Source: Sphingomonas kyeonggiensis
Lineage (GTDB): Bacteria; Pseudomonadota; Alphaproteobacteria; Sphingomonadales; Sphingomonadaceae
Direction of reading: 5' to 3'
Assembly (NCBI RefSeq): GCF_030812785.1
Contig: NZ_JAUSTJ010000002.1
Span: 1,240,001-1,304,000, forward strand
DNA length: 64,000 bases
Below, one piece after another: positions 35,743 through 45,893 of this stretch; position 1 is the first letter of the stretch, and each line of letters starts with the position of its first letter. Made by a program: the position numbers and the translations under genes. The notes beneath the pieces were generated by a model. That model was not told where the DNA came from, did no database searches, and saw nothing but the letters and a program-made list of their open reading frames with translations.

Positions 35743-37386
35743 TTACAGCCCGAACGCCCGAACCGCGTTGAGCATCAGCCAGTAGAGGCAGCCCGACAGC
35801 GCCATTGCCGCCGGCAGGGTGAGCAGCCAGGCCAGCGCCAGGTTGCGCAGCGTGCGCGGCTGGAGGCCATGTCCGCTCGCCACCGAGGCGCCGGCGACGC
35901 CCGAGGAGAGGATGTGCGTGGTAGAGACCGGCATGCCGAAGCGGTCCAGGCCGAAGATGGTGCTGGCCGCGACCAGCTCGGCCGAGGCGCCCATGGCATA
36001 GGTCATGTGCTGCTTGCCGATCTTCTCGCCCACCGTCACCACGATCCGCTTCCAGCCGATCATCGTGCCCAGGCCGAGCGCCAGCGCCACCACCACCTTC
36101 ACCCAGAGCGGGATATAGCGCGTGCCCGCCTCGAGGCTCTTCTGGTAATCGGCCACCGCCTTGAGCTCCTCGGGCTTGTAGCCGTCGGGCTTCTTGGTGA
36201 CGAGCTTGGTGGTGTCGAGCACCAGGTACATGTCGTTGCGGACATTGCCAGTGGCTTCCGCCGGCACCTTGCTCAGCGCGCCAAAGCTCTGGACGCGGGC
36301 GGTGAGGTCGCCCGACAGGCTTTCGAGCGCCGCGAACACTTCCGGCGTATCGGCCTTGCGCTGCTGGAGCGCGGTGGTCAGCACGATGCGCGCCTGGGCC
36401 GGCGCCATTTCGGGCACGCCGCCGCTGCGCGCGTCGAACACCGCCTCGGCGATATGCGCGGTCTGCACATAGGCCGGAGTGGCGCTGGCCGACTGGGTGC
36501 GGTTGAGCGCATAGGCCGTCGGCGCGCAGCCGATCAGGATCAGCATGATCAGCCCCATGCCCTTCTGGCCGTCGTTCGAGCCATGGCTGAACGAGACCGC
36601 GGTGCAGGTGAAGATCAGCGCGCTGCGGATGCCGATCGGCGGCGCGGTGTTGGGCATCGGCGAGGTGTAGAGCTTCTGGTTCTTCAGGAAGAGCCGCATC
36701 ACGAACAGCAGCGCCATCGCCGCGAAGAAGCCGATCAGCGGCGCCATCCACAGGCCGGTCAGCACCTTCTGCGCCTGGCTCCAGTCGACGCCGGCAGTGC
36801 CGCCGCGGGAGCCCGCGTTGATCAGCTGGTTGGCGAAGCCGACGCCGAGCACCGAGCCGATCAGCGTGTGCGACGAGCTGTTGGGCAGGCCGACGTACCA
36901 GGTGCCGAGGTTCCACAACACCGCGGCGAGCAGCAGCGCGAAGATCATCGCGAAGCCGCCCGAGGAGCCGACGTTGAGGATCAGCTCGACCGGCAGCAGC
37001 GTGATGATCGAATAGGCGACCGCGCCGCTCGAGAACATCACCCCCAGGAAGTTCCAGAAGCCCGACCAGACCACGGCGAAATGGGCGGGCATCGAATTGG
37101 TGTAGATCACCGTGGCGACCGCGTTGGCGGTATCGTGGAAGCCGTTCACGAACTCGAAGCCGAGCGCGATCAGCAGTGCCAGGCCGAGGAACAGGAACAC
37201 GCCGGTGGCGAGCTCCTCCCCCACGCCGCGTGTGTCGGTCAGCACGCTCCATCCGGCGAAGACCAGCCCGCCGACCATGATCGCTGCGAAGAGCAGCTTG
37301 GCCAGGGGGTGGGTCTTGTAGTCGAATCGAGGTCCCGGCTGCGGTTGGTCAACCGGCGGGGCTTGGTCCAGAGCGAGTGATGCCAT
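35743..37386 (-). CDS. pit: PiT-family inorganic phosphate transporter
   Basis: A 547-residue phosphate/cation symporter. GFEFVNGFHDTANAVATVIYTN is the signature of the first half, and FSHGSNDGQKGMGLIM and GLPNSSSHTLIGSVLG follow. The inverse-repeat mate is FGMPVSTTHILSSGVAG. A roughly 120-residue hydrophilic central loop is typical. The start MASLALDQAP was chosen; an upstream extension reads through the promoter. A Pho box lies 27-54 bp upstream, implying PhoB control. Confidence 0.95.
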   Translation of the reverse strand: MASLALDQAPPVDQPQPGPRFDYKTHPLAKLLFAAIMVGGLVFAGWSVLTDTRGVGEELATGVFLFLGLALLIALGFEFVNGFHDTANAVATVIYTNSMPAHFAVVWSGFWNFLGVMFSSGAVAYSIITLLPVELILNVGSSGGFAMIFALLLAAVLWNLGTWYVGLPNSSSHTLIGSVLGVGFANQLINAGSRGGTAGVDWSQAQKVLTGLWMAPLIGFFAAMALLFVMRLFLKNQKLYTSPMPNTAPPIGIRSALIFTCTAVSFSHGSNDGQKGMGLIMLILIGCAPTAYALNRTQSASATPAYVQTAHIAEAVFDARSGGVPEMAPAQARIVLTTALQQRKADTPEVFAALESLSGDLTARVQSFGALSKVPAEATGNVRNDMYLVLDTTKLVTKKPDGYKPEELKAVADYQKSLEAGTRYIPLWVKVVVALALGLGTMIGWKRIVVTVGEKIGKQHMTYAMGASAELVAASTIFGLDRFGMPVSTTHILSSGVAGASVASGHGLQPRTLRNLALAWLLTLPAAMALSGCLYWLMLNAVRAFGL

Positions 37387-37412
37387 GATGTGCGCGCCTC
37401 TGGCCGGAGGGT

Positions 37413-37440
37413 GTGACAGCGTTATGACAAACGCATGACA
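37413..37440 (-). promoter_or_regulatory. Pho box (three TGTCA direct repeats) upstream of pit
   Basis: On the minus strand three TGTCA(T/C) units recur at exactly 11-bp spacing (plus-strand GTGACA at 37413, ATGACA at 37424 and 37435), the PhoB direct-repeat pattern. The distance to the pit ATG is 27-54 bp, so PhoB would sit in the promoter region. Confidence 0.8.
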
Positions 37441-37593
37441 CGGCGATGGATCGGTGCATCGGCAACATCCGGAAACGCGATTGCGGGTCGGCGCCGGACC
37501 GGCGGATTGGCACCGAAAGCGCCCCAACTTGCTTTGCAAAACCTGGGGGTTGGTCGGACAACCGGAGCGCCCGTTGCTGGCAAGGAGACAAGA

Positions 37594-37863
37594 ATGAAGG
37601 AACTTTCATTGCTCGCCGCCTGTGCAACGCTGGCCCTTGCGGGTTCGGCGATGCTTCCGTCCAAGGCCATGGCGCAGACCATCCCGGAATGCCTGCCGGA
37701 GCTGAGCCCCGAAGCGCCGCCGCCGAATCCGGAGGACAATTGCGACGAGGTCGGCAATCCTGAGGAAGGCGGCACCGACAATCCGCCGCCGCCGCCTCCG
37801 CCGGGCTGGCCCAACCGCTTTGTCCAGGCCGATACGCTCTATGCACGTGAGCTTTCGGTCTAG
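37594..37863 (+). CDS. Small secreted proline-rich protein
   Basis: An 89-residue protein with a signal peptide (MKELSLLAACATLALAGSAMLPSKAMA). The mature part is acidic and Pro-rich (PELSPEAPPPNPEDNCDEVG, PPPPPPPGWPNRF), containing two cysteines. AAGGAG precedes the ATG. No recognised family. A bidirectional hairpin follows. Confidence 0.65.
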   Translation: MKELSLLAACATLALAGSAMLPSKAMAQTIPECLPELSPEAPPPNPEDNCDEVGNPEEGGTDNPPPPPPPGWPNRFVQADTLYARELSV

Positions 37864-37876
37864 GCCTGTCGTTGAC

Positions 37877-37907
37877 GGACGGTTGGGCGTGCTCGTGCCA
37901 ACCGTCC
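37877..37907. terminator. Hairpin terminator between convergent genes
   Basis: Perfect 10-bp stem GGACGGTTGG / CCAACCGTCC with an 11-nt loop, 13 bp after the plus-strand stop and before the end of the convergent beta-barrel-like gene. No T-run, but suitable for both directions. Confidence 0.6.
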
Positions 37908-37929
37908 GGTTGCGCCACGGCCGATGCCG

Positions 37930-38427
37930 TCAGAAGCGCAGCTGCATATAGGCCTTGGGCCCTGGCTTGATCCCGCGATTGCCGCCCGGCACGCTCATGA
38001 AGCCGCGTCCGCGCAGCCGCCGCAGCCAGGCGAAGCCCATCTCGACGCGGTCCGACGCCTCGAAGCTCAGCCGCGCTCCGGCATAATGCCGCGCATCGCG
38101 CACCATGCCGCGCTCCGCATCGAAGCGCGGCGCCTGGGCCACTGCGCTCAACCCCAGCCAGGTATGGCCAATCACCCGCTTCTGCAGCGAGAAACCATAG
38201 GTCGCGCGGGTCTCGTCGGCGCGCCATCCATCGCTGCTGCCGCGCACCGTGGTGCTGGTCCGTAACCAGAGCCCCGCCACGCGTTCCTCGGTCTTCACCC
38301 GGATTTCGGGCCGCATCACCAGATAGGCGGTCTGCGCCGCCGCGATCGCCTGCGCACAGGCCGGCGCGCTCGCGATAGTCGCTACTGCCCCGACAATGGC
38401 CCCCAGACCCGTCCCCGATATTCTCAT
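37930..38427 (-). CDS. Exported, possibly outer-membrane beta-barrel protein
   Basis: A 165-residue protein. Signal peptide MRISGTGLGAIVGAVATIASAPACA, then alternating hydrophobic strands (RVAGLWLRTSTTVRG, ATYGFSLQKRV, WLGLSAVAQAPRF, AGARLSFEASDRVEMGFAWL). It ends in KAYMQLRF, the C-terminal aromatic pattern recognised for outer-membrane assembly. The start was moved to MRISG, 12 codons inside the longer frame. Function unknown. Confidence 0.6.
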   Translation of the reverse strand: MRISGTGLGAIVGAVATIASAPACAQAIAAAQTAYLVMRPEIRVKTEERVAGLWLRTSTTVRGSSDGWRADETRATYGFSLQKRVIGHTWLGLSAVAQAPRFDAERGMVRDARHYAGARLSFEASDRVEMGFAWLRRLRGRGFMSVPGGNRGIKPGPKAYMQLRF

Positions 38428-38606
38428 TATCCCAGCCCCCCAGCTGCGGGATTTGGCCGTCAAACCATGGTTGACGGCAATTCAGTAGTATTGCGGGTTT
38501 GTTTCAGGCGCCAGCGCGATGTTGCGGCAGTGTTTCGGCAAGGCCTGCCCGTCCCCCGATGCGCGCGGAGCTTGCGGCAGTCCCGCGCGTTCCCTAGTTG
38601 TTCGCC

Positions 38607-40916
38607 ATGACCCTGCCCGTAGAGACCGACGCCAACGCCCCCTATCTGAGCGGCCTGAACCCGCCCCAGCGCGAGGCCGTGCTCACCGCGGAGGGCCCGG
38701 TGCTGGTCCTCGCCGGCGCCGGCACGGGAAAGACCGCCGCGCTCACCGCCCGCCTCGCCCATCTCCTCTGGACCCGCCGCGCCTTCCCGTCCGAGATCCT
38801 CGCCGTCACCTTCACCAACAAGGCGGCGCGCGAGATGAAGGAGCGCGTCGGCCGCCTCGTCGGCGCTGCGGTGGAGGGTATGCCCTGGCTCGGCACCTTC
38901 CACGCGATCGGCGCCAAGATGCTGCGTCGCCATGCCGAGCTGGTCGGGCTGCAATCGAACTTCACCATCCTCGACACCGACGACCAGCTCCGGCTGATCA
39001 AGCAGCTGATCCTCGCCGCCGATCTCGACGAGAAGCGCTGGCCCGCCCGCCAACTCGCCGGGCTGATCGACGAATGGAAGAACAAGGGCCTCACCCCCGC
39101 CGAGATCGGGGCCGGCGAATCCGAGCGCTACGCCAATGGCCGCGGCGCCGCGCTCTATTTCCTCTACCAGGAGCGGCTGAAGGCGCTGAACGCCTGCGAT
39201 TTCGGCGACCTGCTCCTCCACATGCTGGTGATCCTCAAGACCCACCGCGACGTGCTGGAGAGCTATCAGCAGCGCTTCCGTTACATCCTGGTCGACGAAT
39301 ATCAGGACACCAACGCCGTCCAGTATCTCTGGCTGCGGCTGCTCGCCCAGGAGCGCAAGAACATCTGCTGCGTCGGCGACGACGACCAGTCGATCTACTC
39401 CTGGCGCGGCGCACTGGTGGAGAACATCCTGAAGTTCGAGAAGGACTTCCCCGGCGCTAAGGTGATCAAGCTCGAGCAGAATTACCGCTCGACCCCGCAC
39501 ATCCTCGCCGCCGCCTCGGGCGTGATCGCCAACAATAGCGGCCGCCTCGGCAAGACCTTGTGGACCGACAAGGATGAGGGCGAGAAGGTCAAGGTGCTCG
39601 GCGTGTGGGACGGGCCCGAGGAGGCCCGCCGCGTCGGCGAGGAGATGGAAGGCCTGCAGCGCGGCGGCAAGAGCCTCGACGACATGGCGATTCTCGTCCG
39701 CGCCCAGCACCAGACCCGCGAGTTCGAAGACCGGTTCATCGCGATCGGCCTGCCCTATCGCATCATCGGCGGCTTCCGCTTCTACGAGCGCCAGGAAATC
39801 CGCGACGCCCTCGCCTATCTCCGCGTCGTCGCGCAGCCGGCGGACGACCTCGCCTTCGAGCGCATCGTCAACGTCCCCAAGCGCGGCCTGGGCGACAAGG
39901 CGCTGGCGAAGGTCCACCAATATGCCCGAACCGCCGGTATTCCGCTCACCACCGCCGCGGCCCGTATCCTCGACACCGACGAACTGACGCCCCAGGCCCG
40001 CCGCGCGCTGGGCAATTTGGTCGGCGACATGGCGCGCTGGCGGAGCATGGGCAACGACCTCCAGCACCCGGACCTCGCCCGCATCATCCTCGACGAGAGC
40101 GGCTACACCGCGATGTGGCAGGCGGATCGCACCGCCGAAGCCGCCGGCCGCCTCGAGAACCTCAACGAGCTCGTCCGCGCGATGGAGGAGTACGAAACGC
40201 TCGGCGCCTTCCTCGAGCATGTCAGCCTCGTCATGGACAATGAGGCGAACGCGGAAGAGCCCAAGGTCACGATCATGACGATCCACGCCGCCAAGGGGCT
40301 GGAGTTCGACACCGCGTTCCTCGCCGGCTGGGAGGAAGGCATCTTCCCCTCGCAGCGCGCGCTCGACGAAGGCGGCCTCGCGTCGCTGGAGGAGGAGCGC
40401 CGGCTGGCGTACGTCGCGATCACCCGCGCGCGGCGCCAGGCGACTATCCTCCACGCCGCCAATCGCCGCATCTACGGCCAGTGGAACTCGTCCATCCCGA
40501 GCCGCTTCGTCGCCGAGCTGCCCGAGGCGCATATCGAGAGCGAAAGCACAATGACCGGCGGGGCAAGCCTATGGCAGGCCAACTGGAGCGAACGCAGCGA
40601 CCCGTTCGCCGACGTCTCGCGCGGCACCGGCCGAGGCCCGGGCTGGCAACGCGCCGCGGGCGTGGACATGAAGAACCCCGGCGGCGCCTTCACCGCGCGC
40701 ACCTTCTCGCGTGAACCGGCGCGGGTGGTGGAAAGCCGCGCGAGCGCCGTGAGCTTCGGCGCCAAGGCCCGCGACGACCTGTCGCTGGGCATGCGCGTGT
40801 TCCACCAGAAGTTCGGCTACGGCGTGATCGCCGAGATCGAAGGCAACAAGCTCGAGATCGACTTCGAGCAGGCCGGGCGGAAGCGGGTTATGGATAGTTT
40901 TGTTACAGCGGGGTGA
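38607..40916 (+). CDS. uvrD: UvrD/PcrA-type SF1A DNA helicase
   Basis: 3'-5' helicase for nucleotide-excision and mismatch repair. A 769-residue protein with the P-loop LAGAGTGKTAALTARL (Lys42, Thr43). Further motifs: AVTFTNKAAREMKERV (Ia), LVDEYQDTNAVQ (II), GDDDQSIYSWRGA (III), LEQNYRSTPHILAAAS (IV), TIMTIHAAKGLEFDTAFL (V) and VAITRARRQATI (VI). The Tudor-like C-terminal tail (VFHQKFGYGVIAEIEGNKLEIDF) marks UvrD/PcrA. The start MTLPVETD was preferred over a TTG 9 bp upstream. Confidence 0.94.
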   Translation: MTLPVETDANAPYLSGLNPPQREAVLTAEGPVLVLAGAGTGKTAALTARLAHLLWTRRAFPSEILAVTFTNKAAREMKERVGRLVGAAVEGMPWLGTFHAIGAKMLRRHAELVGLQSNFTILDTDDQLRLIKQLILAADLDEKRWPARQLAGLIDEWKNKGLTPAEIGAGESERYANGRGAALYFLYQERLKALNACDFGDLLLHMLVILKTHRDVLESYQQRFRYILVDEYQDTNAVQYLWLRLLAQERKNICCVGDDDQSIYSWRGALVENILKFEKDFPGAKVIKLEQNYRSTPHILAAASGVIANNSGRLGKTLWTDKDEGEKVKVLGVWDGPEEARRVGEEMEGLQRGGKSLDDMAILVRAQHQTREFEDRFIAIGLPYRIIGGFRFYERQEIRDALAYLRVVAQPADDLAFERIVNVPKRGLGDKALAKVHQYARTAGIPLTTAAARILDTDELTPQARRALGNLVGDMARWRSMGNDLQHPDLARIILDESGYTAMWQADRTAEAAGRLENLNELVRAMEEYETLGAFLEHVSLVMDNEANAEEPKVTIMTIHAAKGLEFDTAFLAGWEEGIFPSQRALDEGGLASLEEERRLAYVAITRARRQATILHAANRRIYGQWNSSIPSRFVAELPEAHIESESTMTGGASLWQANWSERSDPFADVSRGTGRGPGWQRAAGVDMKNPGGAFTARTFSREPARVVESRASAVSFGAKARDDLSLGMRVFHQKFGYGVIAEIEGNKLEIDFEQAGRKRVMDSFVTAG

Positions 40917-40927
40917 ATTTTGACAGA

Positions 40928-41395
40928 TTACATATCTCTAATATAATCGAAATATCTATTCATCCGATCATTTGCGGATTCGGTTAACTCCAAGAAAGAC
41001 CTTCTTTGATCTTCTGGATCAAACTTTCTAAAAATTATATTATTATCTTCGAGCATCGCAATCCATCTCAGTGCAGTTGTTGGCGCAACTCCGGAACCGA
41101 TGCAGGCACTACTAACTGAAACATTCATCCCGTTTGCTTTTGCAACAAATAGATCGAGCATAATATCCCATGCCGGCTCTCCGCAGATTTTTTCGCTAAA
41201 GAACTGCGACCGAGCTCTCTTCTCTTTTGCCATTTTTTTTGCGCGGGATACGGCGCTTATTTGCTCCAAGTCTTCTTGCCCATTCTCGGATACCCGAAAA
41301 GCTAGCGTCGATATTTCGGATGCAATCTTATGCAGAGCTGTGACGGTGTCGTCACGGCCGGATTTTTTACTGCGAGTCTGAAACTCGTACTTCAT
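40928..41395 (-). CDS. Winged-helix (MarR-like) DNA-binding protein, AT-rich
   Basis: A 155-residue protein. A charged N-terminal helix (AKKMAKEKRARSQFF) leads into a winged helix: CGEPAWDIMLDLFVAKANGMNVSVSSACIGSGVAPTTALRWIAMLEDNNIIFRKFD, matching a MarR-like family common in sphingomonads and their mobile elements. GC is visibly much lower than in neighbours. The ATG at 41395 is preferred over the TTG at 41428. It ends 12 bp from uvrD, convergent. Probably acquired. Confidence 0.75.
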   Translation of the reverse strand: MKYEFQTRSKKSGRDDTVTALHKIASEISTLAFRVSENGQEDLEQISAVSRAKKMAKEKRARSQFFSEKICGEPAWDIMLDLFVAKANGMNVSVSSACIGSGVAPTTALRWIAMLEDNNIIFRKFDPEDQRRSFLELTESANDRMNRYFDYIRDM

Positions 41396-42488
<1,093 letters not shown>

Positions 42489-42530
42489 AGCCGCTTCCAA
42501 AATAGGATTTCGTCTGATCTACCCTGGTAG

Positions 42531-42971
42531 ATGGACGACATCCCTACCCCCAATCCGCTCGAAGACGATGGCCCCAGCCGCCTCGACTTCATCCCCGTTC
42601 CCCTAGAACGTGTGCACCACAATGGCTGGACCGAGCGCCGGCAGCGGGACTTCATCACGGCGCTCGTGGCGATGGGCTCGATCCGGCACGCCTGCCGTGC
42701 GGTCGGCAAGACCCGGCAGTCAGCCTACAAGCTCCGCGAACGCCCCGGCGCCGAAAGCTTCGCCGCTGCTTGGGATCATGCGTTGGCGACGGGATATTGC
42801 GACGCCTTCGATCGCGCGCTGGAGCGCGCGCAGATCGGCATCGTCACACCGCGCTTCTACAAGGGCAAGCAGGTCGGGACGAGGCACCGGTTCGATTATC
42901 GCCTCGCTATGGCAGCGCTCAACGGCTTGCCACCTGTCCCGCCGCAACTGCGCAAGAATATTGCGAGATGA
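42531..42971 (+). CDS. Helix-turn-helix protein of phage-terminase-small-subunit-like type
   Basis: A 146-residue protein. WTERRQRDFITALVAMGSIRHACRAVGKTRQSAYKLRERPGAESFAAAWDHAL is a HTH resembling a sphingomonad family related to terminase small subunits. The rest (ALERAQIGIVTPRFYKGKQVGTRHRFDYRLAMAAL) matches the same family. No other phage gene is near. It is the right-most gene of the accessory patch. The function could be DNA binding. Confidence 0.6.
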   Translation: MDDIPTPNPLEDDGPSRLDFIPVPLERVHHNGWTERRQRDFITALVAMGSIRHACRAVGKTRQSAYKLRERPGAESFAAAWDHALATGYCDAFDRALERAQIGIVTPRFYKGKQVGTRHRFDYRLAMAALNGLPPVPPQLRKNIAR

Positions 42972-43015
42972 AGTGCGTTCGCGGGAACTGTGTCAACTTA
43001 AGCGCGCGAAAAGCC

Positions 43016-43363
43016 TCAGGCCGCCGCCTCGACCTGGATCAGCGTCACGCCCTGATACTTCTCGAGCGAAGCGTCGAACAACCCGCTCACCACGAAGTCG
43101 CGTTCCAGCAGGGTCAGTTCCTTCAGCCCGTCGAGCTTGAACGTCCCCACCTTCTCCTCGCGCGGCAGGAAGCCTTCCTTGGAGACGACCACGGCGTCGA
43201 GATATACCTGGTCGTGCCGGGTGTAGAGGATGTGCGGCGCCAGGATCATCCGGGTGCGGTTATAGGTCGCCGACACGCATTTGTGGCGCACCACCGCCTC
43301 GAACAGCAGCGGCAGCATGACGGCGGGCGGGGGGGGCGGATCGGCTTCGAGACTCAACTTCAT
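43016..43363 (-). CDS. WYL-domain-like small protein
   Basis: A 115-residue protein whose central part (VVRHKCVSATYNRTRMILAPHILYTRHDQVYLDAVVV) followed by REEKVGTFKLDGLKELTLLERDF looks like an isolated WYL ligand-binding domain without the usual HTH. GGAGAGGGG lies just before the ATG. The N-terminal PPPPP stretch suggests a flexible leader. It lies downstream of the GGDEF-EAL gene on the same strand but 170 bp away. The role is unknown. Confidence 0.6.
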   Translation of the reverse strand: MKLSLEADPPPPPAVMLPLLFEAVVRHKCVSATYNRTRMILAPHILYTRHDQVYLDAVVVSKEGFLPREEKVGTFKLDGLKELTLLERDFVVSGLFDASLEKYQGVTLIQVEAAA

Positions 43364-43533
43364 CCCCTCTCCATGGCATTCATGCTGCAATGCAGCAAGT
43401 CGCTGTGCCGTTTCAGGTACCCAGAACGCGGTCCCCGTGCCGTATGTTTCGTAAACTTCCGCGCCGCCGCAAGCCCCGATACCGCCCCCGGGAAGGCTCG
43501 GCGCCCGACAGACAGGAGAAGCAGCTCCGGGAC

Positions 43534-45726
43534 CTAGACCTCGATCCCGTTCCACTCGGTCACGGTGTGGAAGGCCGGCATCGACAGCCCGCCCTCGCCC
43601 GTCTTGGCGACGAGGTTGTGGCCCTGCTGCTGCAGCCCCGCCTCGGTGATCACCTTGGGCGAGACGCGATGCCTTGTGGTGAGCACGCCATTGGCGTCCT
43701 CGACCAGCGGCTGCTCGAACTCGATGCCCTGCTGCTGGTTCATCGAGCGGCGGACGGTGGCGACCACCATCTGCCCCTCGCCCAGGTCGACGACGAACTG
43801 GGTGCCCTCGGGCACGTCGACGATGCCGTCGATCAGCGCGCCGGATGCCGAGACGTTCTTGAGCACGGCGGGGTAGTAATGATTGTCGTGGATCACCCCC
43901 ACCTTGCGGAAGGTGGTGTGGCGGATGTGGCGCTGGCGGGCCGGCCCCTGGGGCTGGATCACCCATTTGCCGTCCTTGAAGTTGCTGGCCAGCTCGTCGC
44001 TCGCCACCGCCCGGCTGTAGAGGAAGCCCTGGATATGGCTGACGTTGAGCTTCCGCATCGTCTCGAGCTGGTCGAAGCTCTCGATGCCCTCCGCGGTGGT
44101 CTCCATGCCCAGCGCATTGGCCAGCGCGACGATCGCGGCGATGATCGCCTGGTTACGGGCGCCTTCCTCGGTGGTGCCGCGGACGAAGCTCTGGTCGATC
44201 TTGATCTTGTCGAACGGCGCCGTCTTCAGATAGCCGAGCGAGGAATAGCCGGTGCCGAAATCGTCGAGCGCCAGCCGCACACCGAGCCGCTTGAGCGCGG
44301 CGAAACGGGCATCGGTCTCCGAACCGTCCTCGAGGAACACACTCTCGGTGATCTCGAGCTCGAGCCGCTCGGGGGCGAGCCCCGAATTGGCCAGCGCGCT
44401 CATCACGATGGCGGGCAGCGCCTCGCTGGCGAACTGGAGCGGCGAGACATTGACCGCGACGCGCAGCTCGCCCGGCCATTTCGCCGCGTCGACACAGGCC
44501 TGGCGCAGCGTCCATTCGCCGAGCTGCGGGATCAGGTTGGCATCCTCGGCGATCGGGATGAAGATCGCCGGCGAGATCCGTCCGCGCCTCGGGTGGTTCC
44601 AGCGCAGCAGCGCCTCGAAGCCGGTGACTTCCTCGCTGCGGGCGCCGACGATCGGCTGATAGTGCACCGCCAGCTCGCCGTTGGAGAGCGCGTCGATCAG
44701 GTCCTGCTCGAGCAGCCGGCGATCCTCGGCGGCCTGGAGCAGGTCGGAGGAGAAGAAGCGCGCCCGGCCCCGGCCCGATCCCTTGGCGGCATAGAGTGCC
44801 AGGTCGGCGTTGCGGACCAGCTCGTCGCTGGTGCCGGCATCGAACGGGCTCACCGCAATGCCGATCGAGGCACCGATCAGGCAACGGCTGCCGTTGATCA
44901 TATAGGGGTGGGAGAGCGACTCGATGATCCGGTTGGCCAGGTCGAAGATGCCGACCCGGTTGTGCGCATCGGGCAGGATCACCTGGAACTCGTCGCCGCC
45001 CATCCGGGCGATCTGCTCGGGATTGCCGACGATGGTCGAGAGCCGCTCGGCGACTTGCTTGAGCAGCGCGTCGCCCACCGGATGGCCCAGGCTGTCGTTG
45101 ATCGCCTTGAACCGGTCGAGGTCGATCAGCATCAGCGCGCAGGGGCGCTGCTGATTGCGGAACGCCGCGATCGTGCTGTCGAGCAGGTTGCTCATCCGGC
45201 GCCGGTTGGGCAGGCCGGTGAGCGGATCGTACATGGCGAGCCGATTGCTCTCATGCGCCGCCCGCTGCTCCCGCGTCACGTCGACGCCGTGACCGAGATA
45301 GCCGCTGAAACTGCCCCGCGAATCGCGGGTGGGCTGACCGGAAAGCGCCCACCAGCGCTCCTCGCCGACGATGTCGACCAGCAGCGGGATCGCGTCGAAC
45401 CGGGCCTGACGCGCCATCTGAAACGGCATGGTCCGCCGCCGCTCGGCATCGGCCTCCTCATTGGCGTTCTTGAACAGCGAGATCAGGTCGCGGCCGATCA
45501 ACGTGTCGCCCGTCACGCCCAGCGAGCGCGCGGCGCCCTCGCTGACATAGGTGATCCGGCCCTCGGCGTCGGTCGCCCAGAACCAGCCCAGGTCCATCGC
45601 CTCATAGTTGCGGAACAGCCGCAGATGCTCGGCAGCCAGCGGATCAGGCCCGCTCCTGCGCATGAAGGGTGCGGCGTTTCCGCCCACGCCGACCGCCTTG
45701 GCCGCCCCTCCCAATCTGCCACCCAT
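43534..45726 (-). CDS. PAS-GGDEF-EAL-PilZ c-di-GMP protein
   Basis: A 730-residue protein for c-di-GMP signalling. A PAS domain (about 40-150, GWFWATDAEGRITYVSEGA) precedes a GGDEF domain (about 165-330) with an intact active-site loop (ARMGGDEFQVI). An EAL domain follows (about 345-590) with its signature intact (GFEALLRWNHP, ALDDFGTGYSSLGYL). A PilZ-like C-terminal domain (about 610-700) may bind the product, although the RxxxR motif is not obvious. Both synthase and phosphodiesterase activity look possible. Confidence 0.88.
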   Translation of the reverse strand: MGGRLGGAAKAVGVGGNAAPFMRRSGPDPLAAEHLRLFRNYEAMDLGWFWATDAEGRITYVSEGAARSLGVTGDTLIGRDLISLFKNANEEADAERRRTMPFQMARQARFDAIPLLVDIVGEERWWALSGQPTRDSRGSFSGYLGHGVDVTREQRAAHESNRLAMYDPLTGLPNRRRMSNLLDSTIAAFRNQQRPCALMLIDLDRFKAINDSLGHPVGDALLKQVAERLSTIVGNPEQIARMGGDEFQVILPDAHNRVGIFDLANRIIESLSHPYMINGSRCLIGASIGIAVSPFDAGTSDELVRNADLALYAAKGSGRGRARFFSSDLLQAAEDRRLLEQDLIDALSNGELAVHYQPIVGARSEEVTGFEALLRWNHPRRGRISPAIFIPIAEDANLIPQLGEWTLRQACVDAAKWPGELRVAVNVSPLQFASEALPAIVMSALANSGLAPERLELEITESVFLEDGSETDARFAALKRLGVRLALDDFGTGYSSLGYLKTAPFDKIKIDQSFVRGTTEEGARNQAIIAAIVALANALGMETTAEGIESFDQLETMRKLNVSHIQGFLYSRAVASDELASNFKDGKWVIQPQGPARQRHIRHTTFRKVGVIHDNHYYPAVLKNVSASGALIDGIVDVPEGTQFVVDLGEGQMVVATVRRSMNQQQGIEFEQPLVEDANGVLTTRHRVSPKVITEAGLQQQGHNLVAKTGEGGLSMPAFHTVTEWNGIEV

Positions 45727-45893
45727 GCACGTCGCCCGAGATATATTGTTCCTGAAATGGTTCTAACGGCCCGACCCTTTAGGCTTTGTGAAGGTCCGGC
45801 CCCGGTAAACATGCCGGCAACCCGAACCTGCCTCGTCCCTGCAATCCCCGCATGATAGCAACGTGCCCGAAACGACTGCGAAAGGATCGGAAC

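Noticed and set aside
38460..40532. 690-codon minus-strand frame opposite the uvrD-type helicase
   Set aside because: Antisense shadow; all helicase motifs are on the plus strand.
43390..45855. 821-codon plus-strand frame opposite the GGDEF-EAL gene
   Set aside because: Antisense shadow of a protein with intact GGDEF and EAL signatures.
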